NCBI GenBank assembly: GCA_963966185.1
Contig: CAWZYM010000151.1
Span: 939,501 to 1,003,500, forward strand
Source: Rhabditoides inermis
Lineage: Eukaryota; Nematoda; Chromadorea; Rhabditida; Rhabditidae
Length of the DNA: 64,000 nt
Direction of reading: 5' to 3'
The notes beneath the pieces are model-generated. The model did no database searches and had not been told where the DNA came from. It saw only the letters and a list, made by a program, of their open reading frames with translations. Shown in pieces: positions 54,431 through 64,000 of the stretch. Each line of letters starts with the position of its first letter. Position 1 is the first letter of the stretch. The position numbers and the translations under genes were made by a program.

Positions 54431-54552
54431 CTAGTCGGCGAAGCGCGGATTCTCAATTGGAGGGAAGGAAGGTACAAAGCGAAGGCGAATTGAAGGACAA
54501 CGGCGGCACCCGCGACCGGAAGAGAAGTACGCTGCTGTTATCGATCGATATC

Positions 54553-54780
54553 CGAAGCCGTTCACTGTGAGACGAGGAGCCAAATAATCCTGTTGGGAGT
54601 CGGGTAATTACGGATTTTTGTTGATTTCGCTACATGACAAATGGTGATCGACCAGAAGCAAACATGTAAGCGAAAGGACGCGAGAAAGTTCGAGAACGTT
54701 CGAAGGTAGACGCAAGGTGGTCCATAAAGCTCACGCGTTCGAGGATGGATCAGCCGCATACTCTATATCGTATAAGAAGA
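54553..54780. repeat. Dispersed repeat, copy 2 (with 47085-47330)
   Basis: Begins GAAGCCGTTCACTGTGAGAC and ends near CCGCATACTCTATA. Shorter than copy 1 through a few internal deletions. Confidence 0.85.
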
Positions 54781-55018
54781 CGGATGTCTGGAGATGTGAC
54801 TGGATTCCTATTTCCGCATATGCTGTAATGCCAACAGTGTTTGGAAAGTAAAAGTGAGAATACGAATACAAGTTCCAAACCGTCGCTGTACTATTACATA
54901 TTTCGATTTGTGTGTATGTCATAACAACTTGAATAAACTAATCTAACTCTGCAAACATTTTTGCGAACGGCGCGCACATTAGTGATTTCTTTATGTCTTT
55001 CTGAGGAGTGTCTTGCAG

Positions 55019-58000
55019 TCCTGTCTCTGACCTTCTGGGTGCAGTCGCTGTTTGCGGAAAGAACAAGGACCTCGGAGTGCCCGGATGGAGCTGCGACGCC
55101 GATGTGATGAAACGTGAGCTGTTCATTTGCATCCCTCCCCGCTCTCTCTTCCTACTTTCTCTCACACCCGGGTGTTACTGATACATCTCATTCAGGTCTC
55201 CCCATCTCTCCTGGTAGTTTCCGACCCTCTTTATTACCAAGTCTGAAACCAAGGCAGGAAACGAGTTCGTAAACTGTGACCCTGTGTTCTGCCTTTCCAG
55301 TTCTGCCTCCGTGCCGACGAACGCGAACGCCGTGCGCTACGCTGACATCAAGGTCGTCGGCGCACTCGGAGACTCACTCACTGTGCGTTACGCTTCAAAG
55401 ATGGTATAATAATAGCACGGTCATTCTATGAAACAATAAAGTCAGTGTGAGTCTGTGAGCTATTTTTTGAATTAAAAAACACTTAGGCTGCGAACGGAGC
55501 GGGAGCGCCTCACGGAGATCCGCTTGCCATTATTCTCCAGTACAGGTAGGGGAGATGAAAAGAGAGAGTGAAAGAGAGAGATGAGAGAGAGAAAGAGAGG
55601 GAGGGAGGGAAGGAGGGAGGGAGGGAGAGAGATGGGAACAAAGTTTACGAGAAGTAGCAAACCGAGAGAACATGTGCGATCACAAATCACACAAGGACAA
55701 GGCTATGTCGGATTCACAATTGATACGTTATCGGTGTTCGCGTACGCAGAACACGTGTAGAATAAAACGAAAAAACAGACGTGTTTTCGAGAAGTCGAGA
55801 AAAGATTGAGAAAGACTGGTATAGAGAAAAGAATAAAGAAAGATGAATTGCTATCTGTTTCAGAGGCCTCGCCTTCCAAGTCGGTGGTGACAAGACCCTC
55901 GATGAGCACATTACTATTCCCGAGTAAGATAATTTTGTTAAAAAACAAACAAAAATACTGACATATCGATATTTTATCTATTTAACGGAATGAGTGTTTC
56001 ACACCTCTAACCGACAGTTGCAGACATCCTGAAAAAATTCAACCCGAACATCTTCGGATACTCTAAGGGCATCGGAGGAACCAACGTGTGGGAGGTGAGT
56101 TTCTTAAAACTCATGATATTTTTCCCAATCGTTTTTTTAATAAAACTTGTGCAGCGCCCGTACAACTCTTTCCTTGGTTAAGAGATTCTCGACGGTATCA
56201 CTCTTTCAGGTGACGCAGCTGAACTCTGGTGTTCCGGGGGCGCAGGCGGCCGATCTGCCCGCACAGGCAAGGGACCTCGTCGCCAAGATGCAGTCACACG
56301 ATGAGGTGCGGGTTGAGAATGATGGGAGTGATAAGCAAGATGATGCCGGTGATAACCAAGAGAATGCATTAACCGTTAAAGATGCAGTCGAACGATGAGG
56401 TGGGCACCTATTGAGATGAAACATATTTGAGTTTTTGAGATCACACACACCATTTCTGAACGCTTCACATCGAGATGAGAATAGTAGATGACAAATACGT
56501 TCATATCATGCACTTCATATGCCACATAATACGGAAGTGTGTTAAATCAGAGTAATGATGCATACTTCATTCATGCATCGGTTACTTATATAGGTTATAA
56601 GTTATAGGTTATAATTATCGAAGCAAAAATACCATTTTAGGTTGACATGAAGAACGACTGGAAGCTGGTGAACATCTTCATCGGAGGGAAACGACATCTG
56701 CCACTACTGCGAGGACAAGATACACGATCCGTCGGTGAGGGAGGGAGGGGGGAGGGAAGGAGATAGAAGGAGAAAGAGAGAGAGAGAGAGGGGGGGGAGA
56801 GAGAGATTTCCTTTTGCAGGCCACCCACTCCGTCCAGCACTTCCAGGGCAACATCTCCGAGTCTATCCAGATCATCTACGACAACGTTCCCAGGTGGGTT
56901 TTTCAGTCCTTTATAATATTTCGTTGCGTTTCACTGCAGTGATGTTTTGGCAAGAAATGACATATGATTCTTAGTCATTATGGATCGGAACTAATAACTG
57001 ACGGCGAATAGGAAATCTCACCACCACACAGCCATAACAAGCCCCATTTATCATTCCAGGGTGATCGTCTCGCTGACCTCAATTTTCGACATGAAGATGG
57101 TTCGTCGCGTCGACAAGGGACAGATCTTCTGCGACGCCCTTCATCTGTGCGTTTTTGTTTGTTGACTCGTTTGTTCACCTCGGTTTACCTTTTTATATAT
57201 GTTTAGATTCGAATGCCACTGCGAGTCCGATAAGGGCTATACTGACGAGGAGATCTCCGACCTCTCCAAGTCGCTGATGGTGGGCGGAGCTTGAAGAGGC
57301 GGGGCTAACTCGTTGTAGGCGTCCGAGGAGGCGATCATGACTTCCGGCAAGTTCGACGGCCGCAAGCGACTTCACACTCGTCGTTCAGCCGATGTTCGAG
57401 AATGTCGAGATCCAGCCCGAACTGGTACGGTAGAACTACAGTAATCCTAGCAATCACAGTAGTATCAGATCACAGTAAGTGGGAGACCACAAATAGCTAC
57501 ATTTGCATGATTGAGATTATTCAGTAAGATAACAATTGTCATCAATTAAATTCGCAACCAGGAAGTGCGCCACAATAAGCAACACAGTACGGCTAACCAT
57601 ATTAATCACTACAGTATCCTACAGTACCCTCTATTCAGTCGGACGGCGACACTGATCTGTCGTTCTTTGCCGCGGACTGCTTTCACTTCTCGCAGTATGG
57701 ACACGCAGTGGTGGCCAAGCATCTCTGGAACAACATTGTCGAGGTGGGCGGGGCGAGAGGGGGGCGGAGCTTTACGTTTTCTCGTTCCAGCCCGTGGGGA
57801 TGAAGAACCGTCAGGTGAACCTCTCCGACGCGTCTCCTCATCTCCAGTGTCCCGATGCGGTAAGTGAGCTTTAATTGGTTAATGATTGATTGTCGATGTA
57901 TCGATTCATTGATCAGATCCAGTCGTTCTGATAATCGATTTATCGATCGATTTCAGTCGTGTCCGTTCTTCCGTACCTGGCAGAACAGCAAGGACTGTGC

Positions 58001-58019
58001 CAAGTTCATGACCGACTAA
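55019..58019 (+). pseudogene. Phospholipase B1-like GDSL hydrolase with three frame breaks
   Basis: Family of secreted/lysosomal GDSL lipases (phospholipase B1 type). Fifteen exons: 55019-55113, 55196-55268, 55301-55382, 55487-55545, 55864-55923, 56024-56094, 56210-56305, 56641-56734, 56820-56893, 57060-57146, 57207-57279, 57319-57424, 57639-57743, 57791-57859, 57957-58019. Marks: DIKVVGALGDSLT (nucleophile Ser), NIFGYSKGIGGTNVWEV, the GGND block at about 56683, and DCFHFSQYGHAVVAKHLW with the catalytic Asp-x-x-His. Three exons carry one base too many: the end of 55864-55923, the GGND block in 56641-56734 (GGAGGGAAACGAC), and 57319-57424 (AAGCGACTTC). Splice sites and the rest of the frame are intact. 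Either a young pseudogene or sequence errors. The signal-peptide exon was not found upstream of 55019. Likely poly(A) signal AATAAA at 58043. Confidence 0.8.
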
Positions 58020-58138
58020 ATGTATTTTCATTTTTTTTTTCAAAATAAACATTGCAAATTCAAAAAAAAAGTTTTCCGTGATTTTCTGTTTTTTATATCG
58101 TGCTCGCCATTGTTTGTGAACGAGTGTGTGAGATTACA

Positions 58139-58360
58139 GGTGAGTCATTTGGAATTGTGCAAACCCGGCTCGTTTCGCTCGCTGGCGAGAATCAGGACAT
58201 AGCAACGATTTAGTCCGGCGTAGATGGGTTATCATGCTATATCTCATATCTTAGGCTATGAGATGTCTCTTATGTTCGGATTAGAGATGGCCTCTTCGGG
58301 GCTTACCGTCTTCGGACAATCTCCCATCCACACAAACTTGACCAATCATTTTTTTGACCA
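58139..58360. repeat. Dispersed repeat, copy 2 (with 41030-41285)
   Basis: Same order of blocks as copy 1, same orientation, with an internal difference where copy 1 has a stretch containing GCTCAATGCTCTGAAAACG. The GCAAACCCGGCTCG hairpin block is the best conserved part. Confidence 0.85.
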
Positions 58361-60124
58361 CACGATTGTCGAAATAGTATCTCATTTCAATCAACATTCT
58401 ATAAGAATTGTTTCATCTGTCGCAACATATTGTTGTAGTTGTTCTTGTTGTTGCTTCCTCGCTCCCACATTTGACTTTTTTATTAATTTCATTTTGTTTT
58501 CATTTGGTTTATGTTACGCACATTCAACGATACAGAACATACTGATAGCACCAAGGAGTATCATAGTGACCAGTAGCGAAGATGAACAGGTCGTTTCCCC
58601 CGCGCTTTTCTCTGCTCTCAGATATGATTTTTCATTTACCAAACACATTTGTTTGCAACTTTTATTGGCAAGTCATTTGATTTCAGCTCCCTACATGAGC
58701 GTATTGATTGCAAGTCAAAATTACCAGAAACCAGAAACAAATGGTAAATTACAAGTTCATTCATGTCAAAACCGTTGTAGATAGAGCAATGTTATGTATT
58801 GCGAGAAGTGGCGGTTGTGGATAAGAGAAGTTTTTTGAAATGAATTTAGGAATGAGAGTAACTATCTATCCGTTCTTCTGTATGCTCGTCGACATCGGCA
58901 ATTGACATTCATTGGCTTTTCATTGCGTGGTGCATCATATGCGGTGTAACATATAGATATTGATGCTTTTCAATCGAAAAATCACAGTGAACGTAAACTA
59001 ATTTAACCGCGCTGCAAGTTTCGAGGAGAATTATTCTCATCAGACAAGTTGTTTGCATACCATGTCATGCGAAGTCCGTCTTGGGAGTAAAAGAGAGCGG
59101 GGGAGAGAAAGTACGAGAAAGAGGGGAAAGAGAGAGAGAGAAAGAGAAATAGAGAGATAGAAAGAAAAGGAAAGAGAGAGAGAGAAAATATTGTCATAAT
59201 ATTGTCGCCTAGATCGTCTAAAAAGGAGGGAAATCGAATCGATTAAGAAAATGACGTGCTATCAGGCGACTAGGACATACACAGAAGCACTGGTCGACCC
59301 TAACAAACAGACAGCACATGGACACTCAGAATGGTGAGTACACACGTATAGGATACAAAACAAATTTTTAGGAATGTATATCAAAACGTACGCTCCACCC
59401 GTCTTTCAAAATACTACTTAGGAATGAAAATTAAAAATATTAAGACCTTAGGTAGCATTAGAAAGAGTAAAATTCTGTAAAGGCATGAAGACGAGAGATC
59501 CGGGCCCCGGAAGGGGCGGAATCTCGGAACTGAGTACTGAATCAGACTACGTGAGTACTGTAGCCGCGGTTAGTATACAGGATTGAGGAATTGATTACAG
59601 GATCACTCGTGCTGGGAAGAAAGGCAATGAACGGCGTCGTGATCCGGCCGACCACAGTCGCCGAAGGCATTTATGTTTGTGCCAATAACTCTTTCTCTGG
59701 CTGGTCGATAGGATCCAAGGTTTCTCCTAATTTGTGTCAATATACGTTCATTGTTGAGTGATGGTCCGTGCCCGGGTTGCGGGTTGTGTTCAGCCGATGC
59801 GGTGCGGGAACCGGAAAGCCCAGTGAGCCCTAATAAGGGCGTCAGAAGAGACCAGAAATCAAAAATGAAATCAATCAAACAATACTTCCCACACTGCACT
59901 GCCGAATCTCAGCGGCATTTTTGCAACAGAGTACACAGTCTCTGCGAAAAACAACAAAAAGATCCAGATGCAGACGAAGCTAGCTTTATTAATTGAAACG
60001 TGAATGACCGAATTTTGCACACGAAACTCGACACCAATATTGTTAATTCACACAATGCATAAAACGTTAGACGCGGTGGCAAACGAGAAAGGGCGGGGCT
60101 ATGGTGGGCGGGGCTTGCGTGTGA
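58361..60124. other. Intergenic spacer
   Basis: 1.8 kb without a supported gene. GA-rich tracts at 59090-59190. TTTATT at 59985-59990 is AATAAA on the minus strand and is a plausible poly(A) signal for the gene ending at 60125. Confidence 0.5.
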
Positions 60125-62229
60125 CTACTGCACATAGTGGCTCTTGTCCATCTCGCTCAGCATCTTGATCTGCGACTGCAGCGCCGGCATCTGAATCGAC
60201 ACTATAAGCCACGCCCACTCAAGCCACGCCCACCTTGACAGCGCTCTTGATCTCGTGGGGAGCGGGCGGGAAGATGGGCGCATCGGGAATAGTCTGCGAG
60301 GGTACTGTATTTGTATTGAAGTATACGGTATTTACCGGGGCAGCATAGGTGTCCACGTAGACAGGGTGTCCGTGGTTGGCGGGAGCAGCCGGGGCCGCAG
60401 CGTGTACGTTGATGTTGATCACAGGAGCAATGGGGGCGGCAGCAGAGACGGGAGCGGCAGCGCGCTGCGAGTGCTGAAAGAGAGAGTACTGTAGTTACCG
60501 TAATATGTACTGTTACTACCGTAACACTTACCTCGCACGAGTGGCACGCGCGCAGACTTGGTCAGAGGGGAGGCAGCGGCGAGAGTGGTCGGCTGCAATA
60601 GTATCGATAACCAATCGATAACCAATCGATACCTTGGCGGGAGCGACAGGGGCGATCTTGGAGCGGCTGGTGTACAGAGGGCGGCGAGACGAGCTGAACA
60701 TAGTCCATCCGTCAGAAGAAGATTAAAACAGTAAGAAAAATAAAAAAAAGAGCTAATCTATAAAAATCGACGACCTCTTGGTGGAGCGGGTGGACTTGGT
60801 CGAGCGACGCTGCGAACGGCCGGACCGGGCAGAACGAGCGTCCCTCTTCGCAGCAGACATGGCGCGCGGTAGCGCAGCTGCATCAGCTTCTTCAGCACCT
60901 TCTGCTCCTTCTGCAACCAGTCAGTTGTCCCGCCTCCTTAGGTCCCGCCCCCACCTTGTACGCGGTGCGCAGCTTGCGGTACTTGCTCTTGACAAGCATG
61001 CGACGCTCGCCCTCCTGCAACTCAGCATAGCCCTCGTCGGTGCGAGAGATGTCAGAGATAGAGCCAGTGAACGACGCAGCCACAGCCTGGAATACGGTAT
61101 GGTACCGGGATTACGGGAAAATGATTACGGTATAGTACTGGGAGTACGGTAGAGAATTGGCATAACGTGGTTAACGTTTTGTTACCGTTAACGGTTGACG
61201 ATAACGTTAACGTTAACGTTAACGGCATAACGTTTTTGTGGTTACGGTAGAGTACTGGGATTACGGTACCAGGCACACGACGGCAATGAGGAAGTTGACG
61301 ACGGCGAGAATGACGACAATCCACATGCGCGCCTGTTCCTCCATCGCCGTCGCCTGCGTCTGGTAGTCGAGGCTGAAGAGAATCGGGTGAGACCACGCCC
61401 CTCGACGCCCCGCCCACTTACACTCCGAACAAAACTGCCAATCGGCTGCGCGTTATTCTTAAACTTGATCATATACGAGAGGTAAGAGTGGAGGGCGGTT
61501 AGGAGAAGGAAATACGTGGTGCAGATGAAGCGGCCAACTGCAAGGTATACTGTAGACACGATCAGGTGTACGGTATCGTACCGGCAGGCATTCCGCAAGT
61601 GATCATCAACGTCGGCAGGCCGAGCGCCTGAATCGACGTTCACTAATCGATCGACAATCAATTGATACCTGGAAGGCCATGCAGATCAGTAGGTCGTATC
61701 CCACGGGCGCCACATCCTTGATCGCATAGTAGGCAGACGCGCCGCCGCAAGCCAGCATCAGGGCAAACTGAATCAATCGATAATTGATCGATAATCGATT
61801 GGTTCTCACGTTCATCATGGCGCCAGTGTAGGTGAGTGCCTGCATGGTGATCTCGAGGCGCGTCGCCTGCGCGAACACGCACCTAGGTATACGATAGCAT
61901 ACAGTACCCCGCCGCAAACTACAGTATCCCGTACTCACTGCTTCTTGTAGATAACGTACAGCTCAGCAACCTTCTGCTTGATCGCCTCGCAGCGCACCTT
62001 CTCCACCACCTTCTGCTGCTTCCTGAATCAGGGCGAAAGTTACGGTACATTACAGTACTCTCACTTACACAATAGCCGCATTGATCTGGGGCAGCGAGAG
62101 GTTGCTGGTGCGACGCGACATGCGCGAGGTGCGCGAGCTCTTGCGCGACTTGCGCGAGCTCTTGCGCGACTTGCGCGAGCGGCGGCGGCGCGAGGTGCGC
62201 GACGACTTGGTGGAGGCGTCAGTGGACAT
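60125..62229 (-). CDS. Four-TM membrane protein, RS-rich N-terminus, family unknown
   Basis: Minus-strand exons: 62229-62069, 62022-61939, 61882-61810, 61767-61669, 61627-61582, 61537-61422, 61372-61270, 61086-60955, 60910-60775, 60693-60633, 60592-60532, 60473-60336, 60293-60234, 60190-60125. N-terminus is Arg/Ser-rich (SRKSRKSSRKSRKSSRTSR), then a basic helix (KQQKVVEKVRCEAIKQKVAE). Four hydrophobic segments follow: TGAMMNFALMLACGGASAYY, DLLICMAFQALGLPTLMITC, FICTTYFLLLTALHSYLSYM, WIVVILAVVNFLIAVVCLAV. Then a charged helix (KKEQKVLKKLMQLRYRA), a basic segment (SARSGRSQRRSTKSTRSTK) and an Ala/Pro/Val-rich tail ending DKSHYVQ. Three exons do not keep phase (61372-61270 by +1, 60910-60775 by +2 or -1, 60592-60532 by +1). 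An upstream exon near 62590-62455 (QQMADLSSVSWRPASDAACS) may belong to it. I do not recognise the family; a nematode-specific tetraspan is a guess. Confidence 0.6.
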
Positions 62230-63621
62230 TCCGGATCGGGACGAGGAGCGGAGAGACGAGCGGCCCCGAGCGAGAAGTGCGAGAGGAGCGACGGCTAGAG
62301 CGGCCAGACCGGGGAGGAGCGAGACGCGCGAGAGCTCTCGAACTAGAAATATCGACATCAAACGGCAGATATCGATGGATAACGAACGATACTCATATTT
62401 TCGATATTTATCGAACCGGAAACACGACTACCAATCAGGGCACTACCTCGGGGTCGGCTCCGGCGGCGCAGCGTCCTCCTCCTCCCGCCTCGCAGTCTGA
62501 ATCCGGCAGATACGAACACGCCGCGTCGCTCGCCGGACGCCACGACACAGACGACAGGTCCGCCATCTGCTGCAGAATCGTCCTGCAAGGGGAAGATCGA
62601 TCGATAAACGATCGACAGATGATCCCTACTTCCTGGGTCCCTCCTGCATCGGTGGCATGTGGGGGGTAGAGGGGTATTTTGTGTGACCGCGTGGGGTGAG
62701 GTACTGACGAGTGAATGGCTGCTCGTGTCATATCATCGCGGCGTGTTGACAACACGGCAGTGGGCTAATGCAAGATGTAGGCTAAGCGATAGGCAAATGA
62801 CGACAGTCGGAGGGATGGGAAAGTGGAATGCATGTAGATCTGCTCTCTGCGTGTAACAACGAGATAAACAAGCAAACAAGCAAATAAACAACCCAGAACT
62901 AAACAATATGTGAAGTCAGAAGAGTTCAGAGAGAAGCCAAATTTATAAGATAGCAGACAGAATCTGCTCAGCGGATTGGCGGCCGTCCGGGTTTTCGAGT
63001 GTTTTTGCGCGGCCTTCAATAGGTAGTCGACCGTCGGTTGTGTACATAGCCTTCCTCCTTCGTACGTGTCCGACACATCTACATACAATCGATCCGTGCC
63101 ATAATCATGAAGCATCGTGATGGTTCTTCGTCGAACCCTGTTTTTTTCTCACAGGTTGGTTCCGGCGACATTTGAAGAGAAATTGAGCGCTCCATTCAAT
63201 TTCACTACCAATTCATTAATTTTCGGTTCATAATGAACAATTTATACCTTCTGTTTTCAAAATGTGCATTAAACATGTGTGATCACAAATCATGTCGTAA
63301 AACAGTGATTACTAGCTACGCTATTTGGAAAACTGCGTGTGATCAGGGTTCGATCGTTTTGGAAACGCGCCCAGATACAAATTGATGACAGCTTACGTGT
63401 TTACACTCTGACTCACATCTATCTCGCGTTTCCATCTAGACGGCCTCGCATTGATCGCACCGTTGTGTGATGACAGTGTTCAATAAAGGTACGCCACACA
63501 ACAGTGCATTGCGCAATCGCTGCCACTTTGTTTATATTTTCTCGCAATGTTTCCGTCTCTTGACGTTCGTTTAAATCGCACTTGGATTTCTTTATTAATT
63601 GTGAGTACAGTTCGGTTTCAG
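62230..63621. other. Intergenic region between divergent genes
   Basis: Apart from a possible 5' exon on the minus strand (about 62455-62590) no coding evidence. It contains the probable promoters of the tetraspan gene (-) and of the TTR-like gene (+). Confidence 0.45.
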
Positions 63622-63887
63622 ATGAAGTGTCTACAACTCTTTCTCCTTCTCCTACCACTCGCTCACTCTTTTCGACAGCAGTCAGTAGGAGTGAAGGTGA
63701 GTGCGCTCATTGTGTTTATTGAGTAGACATCATTAGCAACAGCATACACCGGACAAGCTGTTTTTACAGAACATCGATTCAAACAACCTGTAAAAGTAAT
63801 AAAGGACTTATTCACAGGGCAAGCTGACGTGTGGCAACAAGCCGCTGGCAAACACCACCATCAAGCTGTGGGACAAAAAGAAGATCG
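63622..63887 (+). CDS. Transthyretin-like (TTR) secreted protein, 5' part
   Basis: Nematode transthyretin-related family: small secreted proteins with one beta-sandwich domain. Exon 1 63622-63696 encodes a signal peptide (MKCLQLFLLLLPLAHSFRQQ) with likely cleavage after HS, and exon 2 63818-63887 (in phase) encodes SVGVKGKLTCGNKPLANTT and IKLWDKKKIG, the characteristic first strands (G.L.C...P....V.LWD). The gene runs off the window after the donor at 63888; further exons are expected beyond 64000. Function of most family members is unknown. Confidence 0.85.
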
Positions 63888-64000
63888 GTGGGTGTTGCCG
63901 TTGCGTCTACTATATAGTGTTGTCCCTTTGAATACTGGCAGGACCTAATGAGCCATTATATGTTTGATCTTTTGTTTCTATGAAATCCCAAAGCGATATG

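Larger units (their letters stand above)
51897..55018. other. Gene-poor spacer
   Basis: 3.1 kb with no supported exon. About 52800-53080 is rich in GTAC-containing repeats (TACACGTACA). It also holds a GA-hairpin (54381-54426), the second copy of a dispersed repeat (54553-54780) and possibly the unseen first exon of the phospholipase-like gene. Confidence 0.55.

Noticed and set aside
58224..58784. 186-codon plus-strand frame with hydrophobic stretches
   Set aside because: Starts inside a dispersed repeat, AT-rich, no family signature and no splice or start context; likely chance.

Overview
The window is nuclear DNA from a nematode, most likely a clade V (rhabditid or diplogastrid) species. 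Evidence: genes are split into many short exons by small GT-AG introns; two serpentine chemoreceptor genes of nematode-restricted type are present; there is a transthyretin-like (TTR) gene, a nematode-style arginine kinase, a LACTB-type beta-lactamase-fold gene and a filamin of the nematode fln-2 style. I see no CRISPR array, rRNA or intact tRNA gene; tRNA-like stretches look like SINE heads.

Layout. (1) 308-26793 (+): the 3' part of a very large filamin gene. I could phase 81 exons (about 2,755 codons) without one frame conflict: 19 full immunoglobulin-like filamin (IgFLN) repeats, several Ser/Thr/Arg/Pro-rich linkers and a Pro-rich C-terminus. Its introns hold MITE-like palindromes, tRNA-derived SINEs, microsatellites and a strikingly frequent short motif (GTGAAACGTAT, either strand). 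(2) 27262-37651: a 10.4-kb LTR retroelement just 3' of the filamin gene, with two 598-bp LTRs that look identical and a GGTG target duplication. Its gag is frame-broken, protease is present, RT/RNase H and most of integrase are missing, and it carries ten copies of a small hairpin whose stems covary. (3) 37856-40538 (-): an intact srh-like chemoreceptor gene whose exon-4 acceptor is abutted by a 5'-truncated CR1/Jockey-type LINE in the same orientation. (4) 41773-43490 (+): arginine kinase. (5) 44180-45769 (-): an srx-like chemoreceptor. (6) 45770-48990: gene-poor, repeat-rich. (7) An unrecognised gene on the minus strand (about 49020-49744) and a LACTB-family gene (49934-51896, +) are divergently arranged. 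(8) 51897-55018: gene-poor with dispersed repeats. (9) 55019-58019 (+): a phospholipase B1/GDSL-type gene with three single-base frame breaks. (10) 60125-62229 (-): a four-TM membrane protein with an Arg/Ser-rich N-terminus and an Ala/Pro-rich tail, also with frame breaks. (11) 63622 to beyond the window (+): TTR-like secreted protein, first two exons.

The genes do not form an evident pathway. Filamin is cytoskeletal, arginine kinase buffers ATP, the two GPCRs are sensory, and the PLB-like and TTR-like products are secreted. Nothing here suggests an operon. The most unusual signals are the covarying hairpin modules of the retroelement, the intronic GAAACGTA motif of the filamin gene, an internal duplication of a two-repeat IgFLN cassette, partial copies of exon edges inside neighbouring introns, and the LINE placed exactly at a splice acceptor. 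All exon boundaries were read by eye from reading frame and GT-AG sites; no search or alignment program was run.
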